A stretch of DNA of 23,554 bases from UBA9337 sp038331135. Lineage in GTDB: Bacteria > Patescibacteriota > Minisyncoccia > Moranbacterales > UBA9337. Location of the stretch: NCBI GenBank assembly GCA_038331135.1, contig JBBQOS010000011.1, positions 1 through 23,554 on the forward strand. The letters are read 5' to 3'. Shown here in pieces: positions 1 through 7,268 of this stretch (positions within the stretch are counted from its first letter, which is position 1; every line of letters begins with the position of its first letter). Position numbers and translations under genes: made by a program. Below the pieces are notes generated by a model. That model did no database searches. It was not told where the DNA came from and saw nothing but the letters and a program-made list of their open reading frames with translations.

Positions 1-941
1 AAAGATTTAAAATCATCCGAAAGTTTTCTGAACCGAGGCTTAAGGTCTCCCCTACGGCATTCTGCCATAGAGTAAAATCCCTCCATCGGACCATTACTGG
101 CTCTAATTAGGCCATTTAGTAATGATCCCACTGTACCAATAGCCAATGTAATCGGCTCGATGGTAGCGGGAATAAAAGCACTTCGGCTAAATCTCTGTCC
201 AGGGGTGCTGCCATTATTCTTGGAGGCCTCCTTGCGAAAGTCAACCAATGACATATAACCCGAGCGAATTTCTCCATTGGGCATTTTATAATTTTCCGTT
301 AGTCTTGTCGCCAAGTCTAACTTAAATTTTTCCCAACGAGCAGATCCCACTTTAATTTCTTCAACAAAATTAAAATCTGCTGGAATCTCTAGTCCACGGG
401 ACTGAGAATATTTTCTCCAAAATGATTCTACTTCACTAATACTATTTCCTTGGAGAAAAACCTGTGCTTGATAATTGGGATCTTCATCAAAATTTTCCGA
501 ATCATAATCAATTTTTTGACCCGAAATATTTTGGGCGGTGTGCCCATCCCGACTGAGATATACTATTTTTTCAATCTCAGCTTTTGTGCCAACCACCACA
601 GCTTGAGCGACATAGTCGCCCCAAAAATTAATCTCGGTAATAAAAGCATAGCCCTTCTTACCCAGAAATCCTTTCGGATTAGCGGTAACTACTGGCCAAA
701 CTCCGCCAGAAATTTCATTACTAGAAAAACCCTCTGTCCCCCATATTTCAGGACTGATAATCATAGGTAAAACAAGGATATATTCCTCTCCTCCCTTTTC
801 ATATTCCACTGGATTGGGCACAGAAACAGATTGTTCCGCTTCGGCTAATCCATTATCTGAAACACTATTAAATTTACTAGCACATCCTGGCAAGAGCAAC
901 ACAGCCAGTAAAACTAATAACCACAAATGTTTTTTCTTCAT
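1..941 (-). CDS. Putative lipoprotein, N-terminal part (runs off left edge)
   Basis: The frame reads from an ATG at 941 to the window edge without a stop, giving 313 codons. A short basic N-terminus (MKKKH) precedes a Leu-rich stretch and the lipobox L17-P-G-C20, so the product is probably secreted, lipidated on C20 and anchored in the membrane; the linked lspA product would cleave it. The mature part starts with a Ser/Glu-rich linker and then a mixed sequence rich in aromatic residues and Gly. Around residues 260-285 there is a hydrophobic Gly-rich stretch (PITLAIGTVGSLLNGLI) that may be a helix or membrane-associated segment. I do not recognise the family. GGAGG lies 5-10 nt before the ATG, one of few clear Shine-Dalgarno sites here. 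The C-terminus is missing, so a further domain cannot be excluded. Confidence 0.8.
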   Translation of the reverse strand, partial: MKKKHLWLLVLLAVLLLPGCASKFNSVSDNGLAEAEQSVSVPNPVEYEKGGEEYILVLPMIISPEIWGTEGFSSNEISGGVWPVVTANPKGFLGKKGYAFITEINFWGDYVAQAVVVGTKAEIEKIVYLSRDGHTAQNISGQKIDYDSENFDEDPNYQAQVFLQGNSISEVESFWRKYSQSRGLEIPADFNFVEEIKVGSARWEKFKLDLATRLTENYKMPNGEIRSGYMSLVDFRKEASKNNGSTPGQRFSRSAFIPATIEPITLAIGTVGSLLNGLIRASNGPMEGFYSMAECRRGDLKPRFRKLSDDFKS

Positions 942-973
942 CTCTTCCTCCGTAAATAAAGATAATTTATCAT

Positions 974-1005
974 AACAGAATCATAACTGCATATTCTGTT
1001 GTCAA
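974..1005 (-). promoter_or_regulatory. Inverted repeat next to a TTGACA box, upstream of the lipoprotein gene
   Basis: AACAGAAT (974-981) and ATTCTGTT (993-1000) form a perfect 8-bp inverted repeat with an 11-nt spacer. On the minus strand a perfect TTGACA (1000-1005) overlaps one arm. TATGAT occurs at 980-985 and 969-974, but the spacings of 14 and 25 nt are poor, so the -10 is unclear. The arrangement resembles an operator over a promoter; this is inference. Confidence 0.3.
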
Positions 1006-1021
1006 GGATCTAACCCACCCA

Positions 1022-1080
1022 TTGTGAGTTGATTTTAAATTCCTTCCCTAAGCTACAAAGAAGTTAAAAACAACTCACAA
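1022..1080. repeat. Large imperfect hairpin between the Wzz-like gene and the lipoprotein gene
   Basis: TTGTGAGTTG (1022-1031) pairs perfectly with CAACTCACAA (1071-1080). After one mismatch the pairing continues as TTTTAA/TTAAAA (1033-1038 with 1064-1069), giving 16 pairs in 17 positions around a 25-nt loop. It starts 14 nt past the stop of the Wzz-like gene. No T tract follows on either strand, so it may protect or process a 3' end rather than act as an intrinsic terminator. Confidence 0.6.
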
Positions 1081-1093
1081 AAATTGTTTTAAA

Positions 1094-1765
1094 TTATCTC
1101 ACATCTTTTAAACTGCTCAGATATTCGTCTTCTTCTCTTATCCTTAATATACTGCCGATAAATCTATAATAAATATGCATAATTTTTATCATTATACCTA
1201 GCAAAAATCCACTCAAAACGACCAATAAAATTTTTCCCAAGCTAGGATTTTTCTCTGTAATAGGTCCAGATAAAATTCGAACATCCAAATTAACTTTTCC
1301 TCGAAAAAGATAATTCTTAGTTGTCATTATTTCCGAGATTCCCTGGGAAACTCCAACAGCTACATCTTTGTTGTTATCATAAACCTTAACCTTTAAAATC
1401 CCTAAATTAGGACTTTTTTCTATTTCAATTGATTTTTTCCATTTTTTCATCAAATCTCTTTCAATAACGGGGAAATAGGCATTGTCCACTTTGCCGGTTT
1501 TTTTCAATTCTTCAATAAAAACACTACTATACACAGCCTCACTCAATACTCCTCCGAGATATTCGGCTGACTTAGAAATAGAATAAAAGTCCTGATTCTC
1601 CATTTGATCTTGCACAATCAAAAAATCAGTCTTGGTTTCATATCTTTTTTCGGTAAAAATGAAAGCATAAAAAGAACACAAAGAAAAAATCAGCCCAAAT
1701 AAAACAATGCTTCCTATTTTATTTTTTATTAACTTTAAAAATCCAAGCGTCTCCGAATTCATCAT
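1094..1765 (-). CDS. Wzz/YveK-type polysaccharide chain-length protein (membrane part only)
   Basis: The 223-aa protein has the architecture of polysaccharide co-polymerases: a transmembrane helix near residues 17-37, an extracytoplasmic segment of about 135 residues predicted to be largely helical, a Pro-containing stretch (GPITEKNPSLGK, 167-178) just before the second membrane helix (about 177-199), and a short basic/acidic cytoplasmic tail. This matches the Wzz/YveK group, which sets the chain length of exported polysaccharides. No BY-kinase domain is fused. There is no Shine-Dalgarno; the second Met is an equally good start, differing by one residue. No polymerase, flippase or glycosyltransferase lies nearby, so the polysaccharide is unknown. 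Family assignment rests on topology and the Pro motif. Confidence 0.72.
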   Translation of the reverse strand: MMNSETLGFLKLIKNKIGSIVLFGLIFSLCSFYAFIFTEKRYETKTDFLIVQDQMENQDFYSISKSAEYLGGVLSEAVYSSVFIEELKKTGKVDNAYFPVIERDLMKKWKKSIEIEKSPNLGILKVKVYDNNKDVAVGVSQGISEIMTTKNYLFRGKVNLDVRILSGPITEKNPSLGKILLVVLSGFLLGIMIKIMHIYYRFIGSILRIREEDEYLSSLKDVR

Positions 1766-1804
1766 ATAATTGATATCTAATGGTTATATTTTGATTAACA
1801 CACT

Positions 1805-1833
1805 ACCTTACCAAAGAAATAGCTTTTTGTCAA
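1805..1833 (-). promoter_or_regulatory. Possible sigma-70-type promoter of the Wzz-like gene
   Basis: On the minus strand TTGACA (1828-1833) is followed after 17 nt by TAAGGT (1805-1810). The -35 is perfect and the spacing ideal, but the -10 is weak (three of six to TATAAT). Transcription would start about 35 nt before the ATG at 1765. Confidence 0.35.
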
Positions 1834-2010
1834 GCAAAATTTTCAGCTTCATTCATTTTACAAATTATCTACCTACTGACCCGCTTCGACAATCTTTAGT
1901 AATGTGAGCAAACAGGAATCAATAAACTTAAGATTACCAATAACATTTGCATAATATTTTAAAATTGCTACTTATCCTTTGAGTAAAAAGCCACTCGCAA
2001 TGGCAATAAC

Positions 2011-2044
2011 AAAAAACCACCAGCTTAAGCTGATGGCATTTTTT
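2011..2044 (-). terminator. Intrinsic terminator after the 77-aa gene
   Basis: On the minus strand CCATCAGC-TTAA-GCTGGTGG forms an 8-bp stem (one G-U pair, 2017-2036) followed by six T. It begins about 17 nt past the stop at 2061. The plus strand also has a T tract after the stem (2039-2044), but there one pair becomes C-A, so minus is the better direction. Confidence 0.8.
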
Positions 2045-2060
2045 AGATTGCTGAAAATAA

Positions 2061-2294
2061 TTATTTTTTATCATTCTCACAGCAATCCCTATAAGTCAAA
2101 AAGAATATACTGGCGTAAATTGCCATCAAAATAGAAACCAACATCCATTGAGTTCCTGCTAAATATAGCTCTACTTTGAAAAGAGAAACTACCGCTGATA
2201 AGACTAGAGTTAAAACCGAAACCACCATAAAAAGATGTCCCGGTCCCTTATCACATTTTTTACAACTACACATCATATTTTTTATTTTAGCCAT
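2061..2294 (-). CDS. Small Cys-rich membrane protein, unknown function
   Basis: This 77-aa protein begins with a basic segment holding CxCxxC (C9, C11, C14). Two hydrophobic helices follow (about 21-41 and 48-67) and a C-terminal CC pair close to the end. Both Cys clusters could lie on the same, cytoplasmic, side of the membrane and might bind a metal; that is inference. I do not recognise a family. An internal ATG-ATG at residues 7-8 would still keep C9-C14, but neither start has a clear Shine-Dalgarno. The ATG at 2294 sits in the 3' arm of a small GCCAT/ATGGC inverted repeat. A good terminator follows, supporting a real transcription unit. A purine-rich AAGGAGGAGG at about 2350-2360 has no start codon at a useful distance. 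Confidence 0.6.
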   Translation of the reverse strand: MAKIKNMMCSCKKCDKGPGHLFMVVSVLTLVLSAVVSLFKVELYLAGTQWMLVSILMAIYASIFFLTYRDCCENDKK

Positions 2295-2410
2295 CCGCCA
2301 ATGGCAGAGGCAAATTATTAATTAACTTAAATTACGAAATTAGTCTTTAGCCTCCTCCTTATTAAGAAAAAGAGAATAAGATAATTTTACAATTTGAAAT
2401 AACCACTATT

Positions 2411-4099
2411 TTATTCTATCACTATCATCGCTTTTTTACCTTTTTCTATTTCATCTTTAGCGCCAGGAAAATCATGAATAGCTTCATATAATACATCCAA
2501 TTTATATCTGTAATTCTCCCCTCTTCTGGTTCCTGGATCATTGGCAATAATCATATTATCCTTGGTAAATCCGGTTAAAACCAAATTATGATAAAGCGGT
2601 CCAGGCGGAGTAAAGTAAGGATTACCTAAGTTTCGACCGGCAGCTGGGATTATAATTGGATTGCCCTGCGATAAATATTTTTTAATATCTTCTTTGGTAA
2701 AATCATAAACTGCTTTTAAATTATTGATGCCATAAAAATCTTTAGCCAACTGGATTGTCTTTTGAACATCTGTGTCCTTATAATCTCCATATTTTTCTAT
2801 TTGAAAATCAATAATTTTTTGGATTTCTTTTTCTCCAAATTCTTTATCTAAAGTTTCTTTTCTTAAAAAAGACTTTAGCATTATTAAAGATGCCTCTTCA
2901 CAAGCTTCTTCATGTCTTTCATCCCAGACCCCCGATGGTGCTTGGGAAAGAAAAGGAACCTCAATCGAAATTTCTTCTAATATTTTTTCATCGACAATTT
3001 CTTCTTTATCATTTTTTAGCGCATTACTCTGGACGACATTTACACTATTTTGCGCCTCTTCTTTATTTTCTTTTGGAACAATGTCTGTTTCTATATAATT
3101 TTTATCAAACAAATCTTTGGCTGTATCCCATAATATTGGATTACTTTGTTTTTCCTTAAGCCAATACCACCACTCTACTCCCCAAATATAGATTTCATTA
3201 AAGCCGGATTTTTGGGCATATTCTACATTATCTACCAACTTCTTTTCCGTCATTGATTTAAATTGTTCTTCCACTGGTTGATTAACTGTCCAGCCTTTTA
3301 TCCATGGCTCTCCTTGAAGTTCTATCACTATCGCATTTTCTTGATCAGCAAATTTTTCAATAATCCACTTTTTTATCAAGAAAAATCTTGGTCCGATAGG
3401 ATAAATATAATAACCCCAGCCATCCTTATATATATTGCGGTACATTGTCGTCCCAAAAACATCAGCCCTTTTCGCTGCCGGAAGCCAAGTACTCAACTCT
3501 CCGCTATCGGTCACTATCACTTTTCTTTTGGGATCAATTTGCCTGACCGTCCTCAGTTCTTGATCTAGTAAATCAACATCTAGAGCTGGACAAATACCAA
3601 AATCTAAAAATGGCTCATTTTCTACTTGCCAATATTTTATTACATCATTATTTTGATATCGCTTGGTAGTTATTTTTAAAAATTCAATCAATTCCATTTT
3701 TCTTTCTTTGTCATCAGTTACCCATTTGGGTACGAAACACTCCGGCCAGCGCGGAACTTTTTGTCCCACTGCCAAAATAATTTCTGCGTTTCTTTTTCTA
3801 GCCTCTTCTAATTGCCAATCAATGTCCGAAAAATCATATTGATTTTTTTCTTTTTCTACCATATCCCAATATACAGGAATCCTCACTTTACGCACCTTTA
3901 AATCATCCAACATAGCAATATAGGAGGCTTTCCAATCCAATCCTATGTCAAAGGCGTAACGGCTCGAAAAAGTTACCCCCAAATCAACTCTATCAAATTT
4001 ATTTTTTACCGGAAAATTTATCACGATAAAAATAAACACCACCAATCCAATTAGACCCAAAAAAACAAACAAAATTATTTTTAATATTTTTTTTATCAT
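2411..4099 (-). CDS. Membrane-anchored GH-A-type glycosidase fused to a C39-like cysteine peptidase
   Basis: The 562-aa protein starts with an uncleaved-looking signal anchor (about 6-28). Residues 40-325 look like a clan GH-A (beta/alpha)8 glycoside hydrolase. YWQVENEP (157-163) gives the Asn-Glu pair with E162 as likely acid/base, and the strand end IVIE (E260, alternative E264 in LQGEPW) fits the nucleophile. A low-complexity linker with KEN, EEA and DEKILEE (about 340-378) leads to a C39-like papain-fold domain (380-562): VPFLSQAP with Q386 as oxyanion residue, C400 in EEACEEAS, H504 in YHNLVL, D521 in NDPG. The catalytic sets of both domains appear intact. It probably acts outside the cell on a glycan- or peptide-containing polymer, but the substrate is unknown. 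No Shine-Dalgarno precedes the ATG. The exact GH family cannot be set by eye. Confidence 0.82.
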   Translation of the reverse strand: MIKKILKIILFVFLGLIGLVVFIFIVINFPVKNKFDRVDLGVTFSSRYAFDIGLDWKASYIAMLDDLKVRKVRIPVYWDMVEKEKNQYDFSDIDWQLEEARKRNAEIILAVGQKVPRWPECFVPKWVTDDKERKMELIEFLKITTKRYQNNDVIKYWQVENEPFLDFGICPALDVDLLDQELRTVRQIDPKRKVIVTDSGELSTWLPAAKRADVFGTTMYRNIYKDGWGYYIYPIGPRFFLIKKWIIEKFADQENAIVIELQGEPWIKGWTVNQPVEEQFKSMTEKKLVDNVEYAQKSGFNEIYIWGVEWWYWLKEKQSNPILWDTAKDLFDKNYIETDIVPKENKEEAQNSVNVVQSNALKNDKEEIVDEKILEEISIEVPFLSQAPSGVWDERHEEACEEASLIMLKSFLRKETLDKEFGEKEIQKIIDFQIEKYGDYKDTDVQKTIQLAKDFYGINNLKAVYDFTKEDIKKYLSQGNPIIIPAAGRNLGNPYFTPPGPLYHNLVLTGFTKDNMIIANDPGTRRGENYRYKLDVLYEAIHDFPGAKDEIEKGKKAMIVIE

Positions 4100-4184
4100 T
4101 TGTCTTGTCCCGTTAAATTACGGTAATCCGCACTATTTAACTGGGATGATTTTAATTCCGCCATCCGCCAACTGATCAGAAACG

Positions 4185-4253
4185 GATTAACATATTAACA
4201 CTTTAACATTTTAACACACTAGCATGGAACATGGAACACTTTAACATATAGCA
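4185..4253 (-). repeat. 8/7-bp degenerate tandem array upstream of the glycosidase gene
   Basis: Nine units read on the plus strand all end in RCA: lengths 8,8,8,8,8,7,7,8,7 (for example TATTAACA, CTTTAACA, TTTTAACA, CACTAGCA, TGGAACA twice). On the minus (sense) strand units begin with TG, as TGTTAAAA or TGTTAAAG. Units match extended -10 boxes in form. The array ends 85 nt before the ATG at 4099. Confidence 0.85.
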
Positions 4254-4336
4254 CGAGATATAAAGCATTAAAGCAAAATACCATAAAAAAAATAACACTA
4301 ATGTAACTCTAATTTTCGGGTTATATTTTCAATAAT

Positions 4337-4368
4337 CCTAAATTCCTATATTCCTAAATTCTAAAACT
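4337..4368. repeat. 8-bp tandem repeat CCTAAATT, downstream of the DMT gene
   Basis: CCTAAATT (4337-4344), CCTATATT (4345-4352), CCTAAATT (4353-4360) and a decayed CTAAAACT (4361-4368) are contiguous and in 8-bp register. The array ends 6 nt before the stop codon of the transporter gene. Confidence 0.8.
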
Positions 4369-4374
4369 TATGTC

Positions 4375-5316
4375 TTAAAGACTTATTAATGCAATTCCTC
4401 CTCCAATCAACATAATAGCCCCTACTTTTTGCGCCCAATCCCAGAAATATAATTTCTCACCAAATATTTCCGGATGCTTTATCGACATCAAGGTTGCCAA
4501 AATCAAGACAAAGGCAAATTGCACACTGCTTATAGATTGGACAAATACGGCGCCCCCCAAAATAATAGCGTTATTAGTTAAAATTGAAGATGTTCCGCCA
4601 AAAATTTTATTCAAAATAAACAAAACTATAGTTTTTAAACTTCTGTTTTTTTGATGCTTTTTATGCTTGCTAAAAATTGAATTTTTTATCTCCTCTCTAT
4701 ATGTGCCCACCAAAAGCAAAGATATTCCGCCCAACACTAGTCCTATTCTTGTCCAAAAAAATCCGGTTATAAACACTCCTTGATCACCATAAATAGCTCT
4801 GTATTCTTGATAGATATGATCAAATCCGCTATAAGAAACAGCAAACAAAACTCCACTTTCCAAAGAAAAAGCCAATCCGCGAGTTAAGTTTTTATAGTTT
4901 AGAGGCAAATCAAATGAAACCAAAAATCCCCCCGCAATCAAAAGGAATAACCCTAAATAATTTAACTGCGTAATTTCTTTATCAAGAATCATAACCGCAA
5001 TAAAAAAAGCGGTGATTTGAGTAATTGTTCCCACCAATGGAGCCACTTTGGAAATTTGATTTTTCTTTACCGCTTTATAAAAGTACACCAGTGCCCAGAT
5101 AAAAATCATTCCAAAAATTATCGACCTTAAAGTAAAGCCAAAATTCACCCACTTAACCCCAAAAGGAATCAACACTAAAGCGCCCGCACTCAAAAGAGCC
5201 ATATAGAAAGCATATACCGAAGGTTTTGGAATATTTTTTTTAAGTAAAATTTTGTCTAAAATAAAGCAAAAAGACAAAAGCAAATAAGCAATCAAGGACA
5301 TCAAAATCCAGTTCAT
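4375..5316 (-). CDS. DMT-superfamily transporter (EamA-like)
   Basis: The 313-aa product is an integral membrane protein with about ten hydrophobic helices arranged as two repeats of five, the pattern of EamA-domain drug/metabolite transporters. The first half ends near the loop FDLPLNYKN (about 134-142), and the second has a basic cytoplasmic loop (about 205-225: HKKHQKNRS). The acidic patch DKEITQLNYLG after helix 4 and the terminal GGGIALISL are typical of the family. Substrate cannot be read from sequence; amino acids, sugars or nucleotide precursors are all known for relatives. It is the first gene of the left minus-strand group; the gap of 275 bp to the glycosidase gene is filled with short repeats. 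No Shine-Dalgarno is visible; the leader is a T-rich run. Confidence 0.85.
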   Translation of the reverse strand: MNWILMSLIAYLLLSFCFILDKILLKKNIPKPSVYAFYMALLSAGALVLIPFGVKWVNFGFTLRSIIFGMIFIWALVYFYKAVKKNQISKVAPLVGTITQITAFFIAVMILDKEITQLNYLGLFLLIAGGFLVSFDLPLNYKNLTRGLAFSLESGVLFAVSYSGFDHIYQEYRAIYGDQGVFITGFFWTRIGLVLGGISLLLVGTYREEIKNSIFSKHKKHQKNRSLKTIVLFILNKIFGGTSSILTNNAIILGGAVFVQSISSVQFAFVLILATLMSIKHPEIFGEKLYFWDWAQKVGAIMLIGGGIALISL

Positions 5317-5364
5317 AAAGAAAAAAATAATGTTTATTTTGTTTTCTTAATAATAACACAATTG

Positions 5365-5388
5365 CATGGAACATGTAACATCACGCAT
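5365..5388. repeat. 7-bp phased CAT array between divergent genes
   Basis: CAT recurs at exactly 7-bp steps at 5365, 5372, 5379 and 5386 (units CATGGAA, CATGTAA, CATCACG, CATCATA). The phase is then lost, and two more CATs 7 bp apart lie at 5403 and 5410. On the minus strand these are ATGs every 7 nt, some 50-70 nt before the transporter start. Confidence 0.65.
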
Positions 5389-5452
5389 CATATAATATGA
5401 AACATAAATCATAAAATGTATTACTTTAAGCAAAAAGAAACATTGTCTATCT

Positions 5453-5480
5453 CTTAAATCTTAAATCATACATCTTAAAT
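5453..5480. repeat. 7-bp tandem repeat CTTAAAT
   Basis: Four contiguous units, CTTAAAT (5453), CTTAAAT (5460), CATACAT (5467) and CTTAAAT (5474), lie in the 260-bp gap between the divergent transporter and LCP genes. Confidence 0.75.
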
Positions 5481-5532
5481 CTCTAGATTCAAAATTCCCA
5501 CTTTATGAACTTTATAACTTTCCTATTTTTTA

Positions 5533-5564
5533 TGTTAAAATGCTAATATGTTAAAATGAAATAA
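5533..5564 (+). repeat. 8-bp extended -10-like array upstream of the LCP gene
   Basis: TGTTAAAA (5533), TGCTAATA (5541), TGTTAAAA (5549) and TGAAATAA (5557) are in strict 8-bp register. With the next base the first and third read TGTTAAAAT, five of six matches to an extended -10 hexamer. The array ends 12 nt before the ATG at 5577; here the ATG is not on a unit boundary. Confidence 0.8.
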
Positions 5565-5576
5565 ATTTCCTTCTTT

Positions 5577-7223
5577 ATGGATAGCTTAAGAAAAAAAAAT
5601 AATCATCCCACTCCTTTACTAAAGACAAACCCTGTTCAAAGAACATCTCCCACTTTAATACCTCAAAAAAATACACTTTCAAAAGAACCTATTTCCAAAT
5701 CTAATCTTTATGGAAAAAATATTTCCAAAAATCTTTTTGCAAAAAAAAATAAACCTGGCTTTTCTTTTGTAAAGTTAATAAAAAACCTTTTTTTGGCAAC
5801 ATTTTCGCTAGGTTTAGTTATCATTTTGATAATAGGCGGATTTTTTGTATATAAACTAAATATTTTAAGTGGAGAAATGGCTAACAATTCTGAATCTGCC
5901 AAAAAACCAATTTTAGAAACAATATCTGATATTTCTAAAATAACCAGCGACAAACGCTCCCCTCTCAAAGGAGAGGATTCGGAAAGAATTAATATTCTAC
6001 TGCTAGGAATTGCTGGCAAAGGCAAGGCCGGGGGAGATTTAACCGACACTATAATGATTGCCAGCATCGATACTAAAAATAAAAAAATTGCTCTTCTCTC
6101 TTTGCCTAGAGATTTATATACCTCCGTACCCAAATCCAACTACAGTGCCAAGATAAACTCTCTATACAAATATGGTTTATCCAACGACCAAGACGTCAAC
6201 CCGCTTAGAGAAGCTGTCGAAAACATCACCAATTTTTCTATTAGTTACCATCTAGTAGTTAATTTCTCGGGTTTTGAAAAATTTATTGATGACATCGGTG
6301 GCATCAATATCGAGGTATATCGAGATATTTATGATCCTACTTATCCAGGACCAAATTACAGCTATGAAACTTTTGAGCTCAAGAAAGGGTTTTATAAGTT
6401 AGACGGTGCTACCGCCCTTAAATATGCTCGTGAACGCCACAATGACCCCGAAGGTGATTTTGGACGAGCCAAGAGGCAACAGCAGGTCATCCAGGCCGCT
6501 AAAAATAAAGTTTTCTCTACCAAGACTCTATTTAACCCCTTTGCTATCAATAAACTGCTAAACACGTTGGGAGAAAATATAAAAACAAATTTAACTTTAG
6601 AGGAAATAGACAGCTTAGTTAAATTAACTAAAAATCTAGACACCCAAAATATAAACAATGCTGTAGTGGACGCTTGGAAAGAAGATAGTTTGCTTAAAGT
6701 TTCTCATATTTTTTATGAAAATACTCGAGCCTTTGTGCTTGTTCCGCGAATTGGGAACTATACCGAAATTCAAGACTTAGCTAAAAATATTTTTGATTTA
6801 AAAGTGTTAGAAAAAAGAAAAGCTGACATCAAAAATGAAAATCCAGCCATTGCTCTTATTGATAAAACTGGCAATTATACTACCTACACTAAAGTTAAGC
6901 ACCTATTAAACAAAAGATTTGGTTTTGAAAATATCGAAAAATTAAACACAGATACTGATTTTTCTACCGATATCACTACTGTTTTTGATCTCTCTGCTGG
7001 CAAAAAAACATTTTCGCTGGATGAATTGATTAAAAAAATACCTGCTACTTATAACAAGGACAACTCTTCTTTGTCTATTAAGCTCAAGGAAGATATAGTG
7101 AAATACGATTTAATCATAATTCTGGGCAAAGATCTAAATACTATTTACCAATACGATGAAGATTCTATAGAAGATTTACAAAAATCCGAAGCCAATAAGG
7201 AAATATTGATGATGCAAAACTAG
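5577..7223 (+). CDS. LCP (LytR-CpsA-Psr) family envelope polymer ligase
   Basis: The 548-aa protein has a long basic, Ser/Thr/Pro/Asn-rich cytoplasmic tail (1-65), a transmembrane helix (about 66-92), a short linker, and an LCP domain (about 137-315). LCP marks visible are INILLLGI, the acidic GGDLTDTIM (D154, D157), ALLSLPRDLYT with R178, and the terminal YARERHNDPEGDFGRAKRQQQVI with several conserved Arg. A C-terminal region (422-520) resembles LytR_C domains. LCP enzymes transfer undecaprenyl-linked glycopolymers to peptidoglycan or proteins outside the membrane. Residues 127-136 (RSPLKGEDSE) come from a G+C-rich hairpin that looks like an inserted dispersed element. There is no Shine-Dalgarno; two TAG stops follow each other. 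Confidence 0.92.
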   Translation: MDSLRKKNNHPTPLLKTNPVQRTSPTLIPQKNTLSKEPISKSNLYGKNISKNLFAKKNKPGFSFVKLIKNLFLATFSLGLVIILIIGGFFVYKLNILSGEMANNSESAKKPILETISDISKITSDKRSPLKGEDSERINILLLGIAGKGKAGGDLTDTIMIASIDTKNKKIALLSLPRDLYTSVPKSNYSAKINSLYKYGLSNDQDVNPLREAVENITNFSISYHLVVNFSGFEKFIDDIGGINIEVYRDIYDPTYPGPNYSYETFELKKGFYKLDGATALKYARERHNDPEGDFGRAKRQQQVIQAAKNKVFSTKTLFNPFAINKLLNTLGENIKTNLTLEEIDSLVKLTKNLDTQNINNAVVDAWKEDSLLKVSHIFYENTRAFVLVPRIGNYTEIQDLAKNIFDLKVLEKRKADIKNENPAIALIDKTGNYTTYTKVKHLLNKRFGFENIEKLNTDTDFSTDITTVFDLSAGKKTFSLDELIKKIPATYNKDNSSLSIKLKEDIVKYDLIIILGKDLNTIYQYDEDSIEDLQKSEANKEILMMQN

Positions 7224-7226
7224 TAG

Positions 7227-7246
7227 AGACGCATTGCAATGCGTCT
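7227..7246. repeat. Perfect 20-bp palindrome between the LCP gene and pth
   Basis: AGACGCATTGCAATGCGTCT reads the same on both strands and starts 4 nt after the LCP stop codon. It is more G+C-rich than its surroundings and has no T tract, so it is unlikely to be an intrinsic terminator. From memory, near-identical GAGACGCATTGCAATGCGTC palindromes are dispersed in unrelated bacterial genomes; only one copy is in this window. Confidence 0.8.
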
Positions 7247-7268
7247 ATCTGAAATATTCCATGTTCCC

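Noticed and set aside
1986..2005. GCCA/TGGC hairpin with T5 on the minus strand
   Set aside because: Four-bp stem just past a much better terminator; probably chance.
4255..4330. Terminator after the transporter gene (GTTA...T8)
   Set aside because: Only four base pairs with a 24-nt loop precede the T run; too weak.
5708..6139. Long antisense frame inside the LCP gene
   Set aside because: Antisense shadow of a clear LCP domain.
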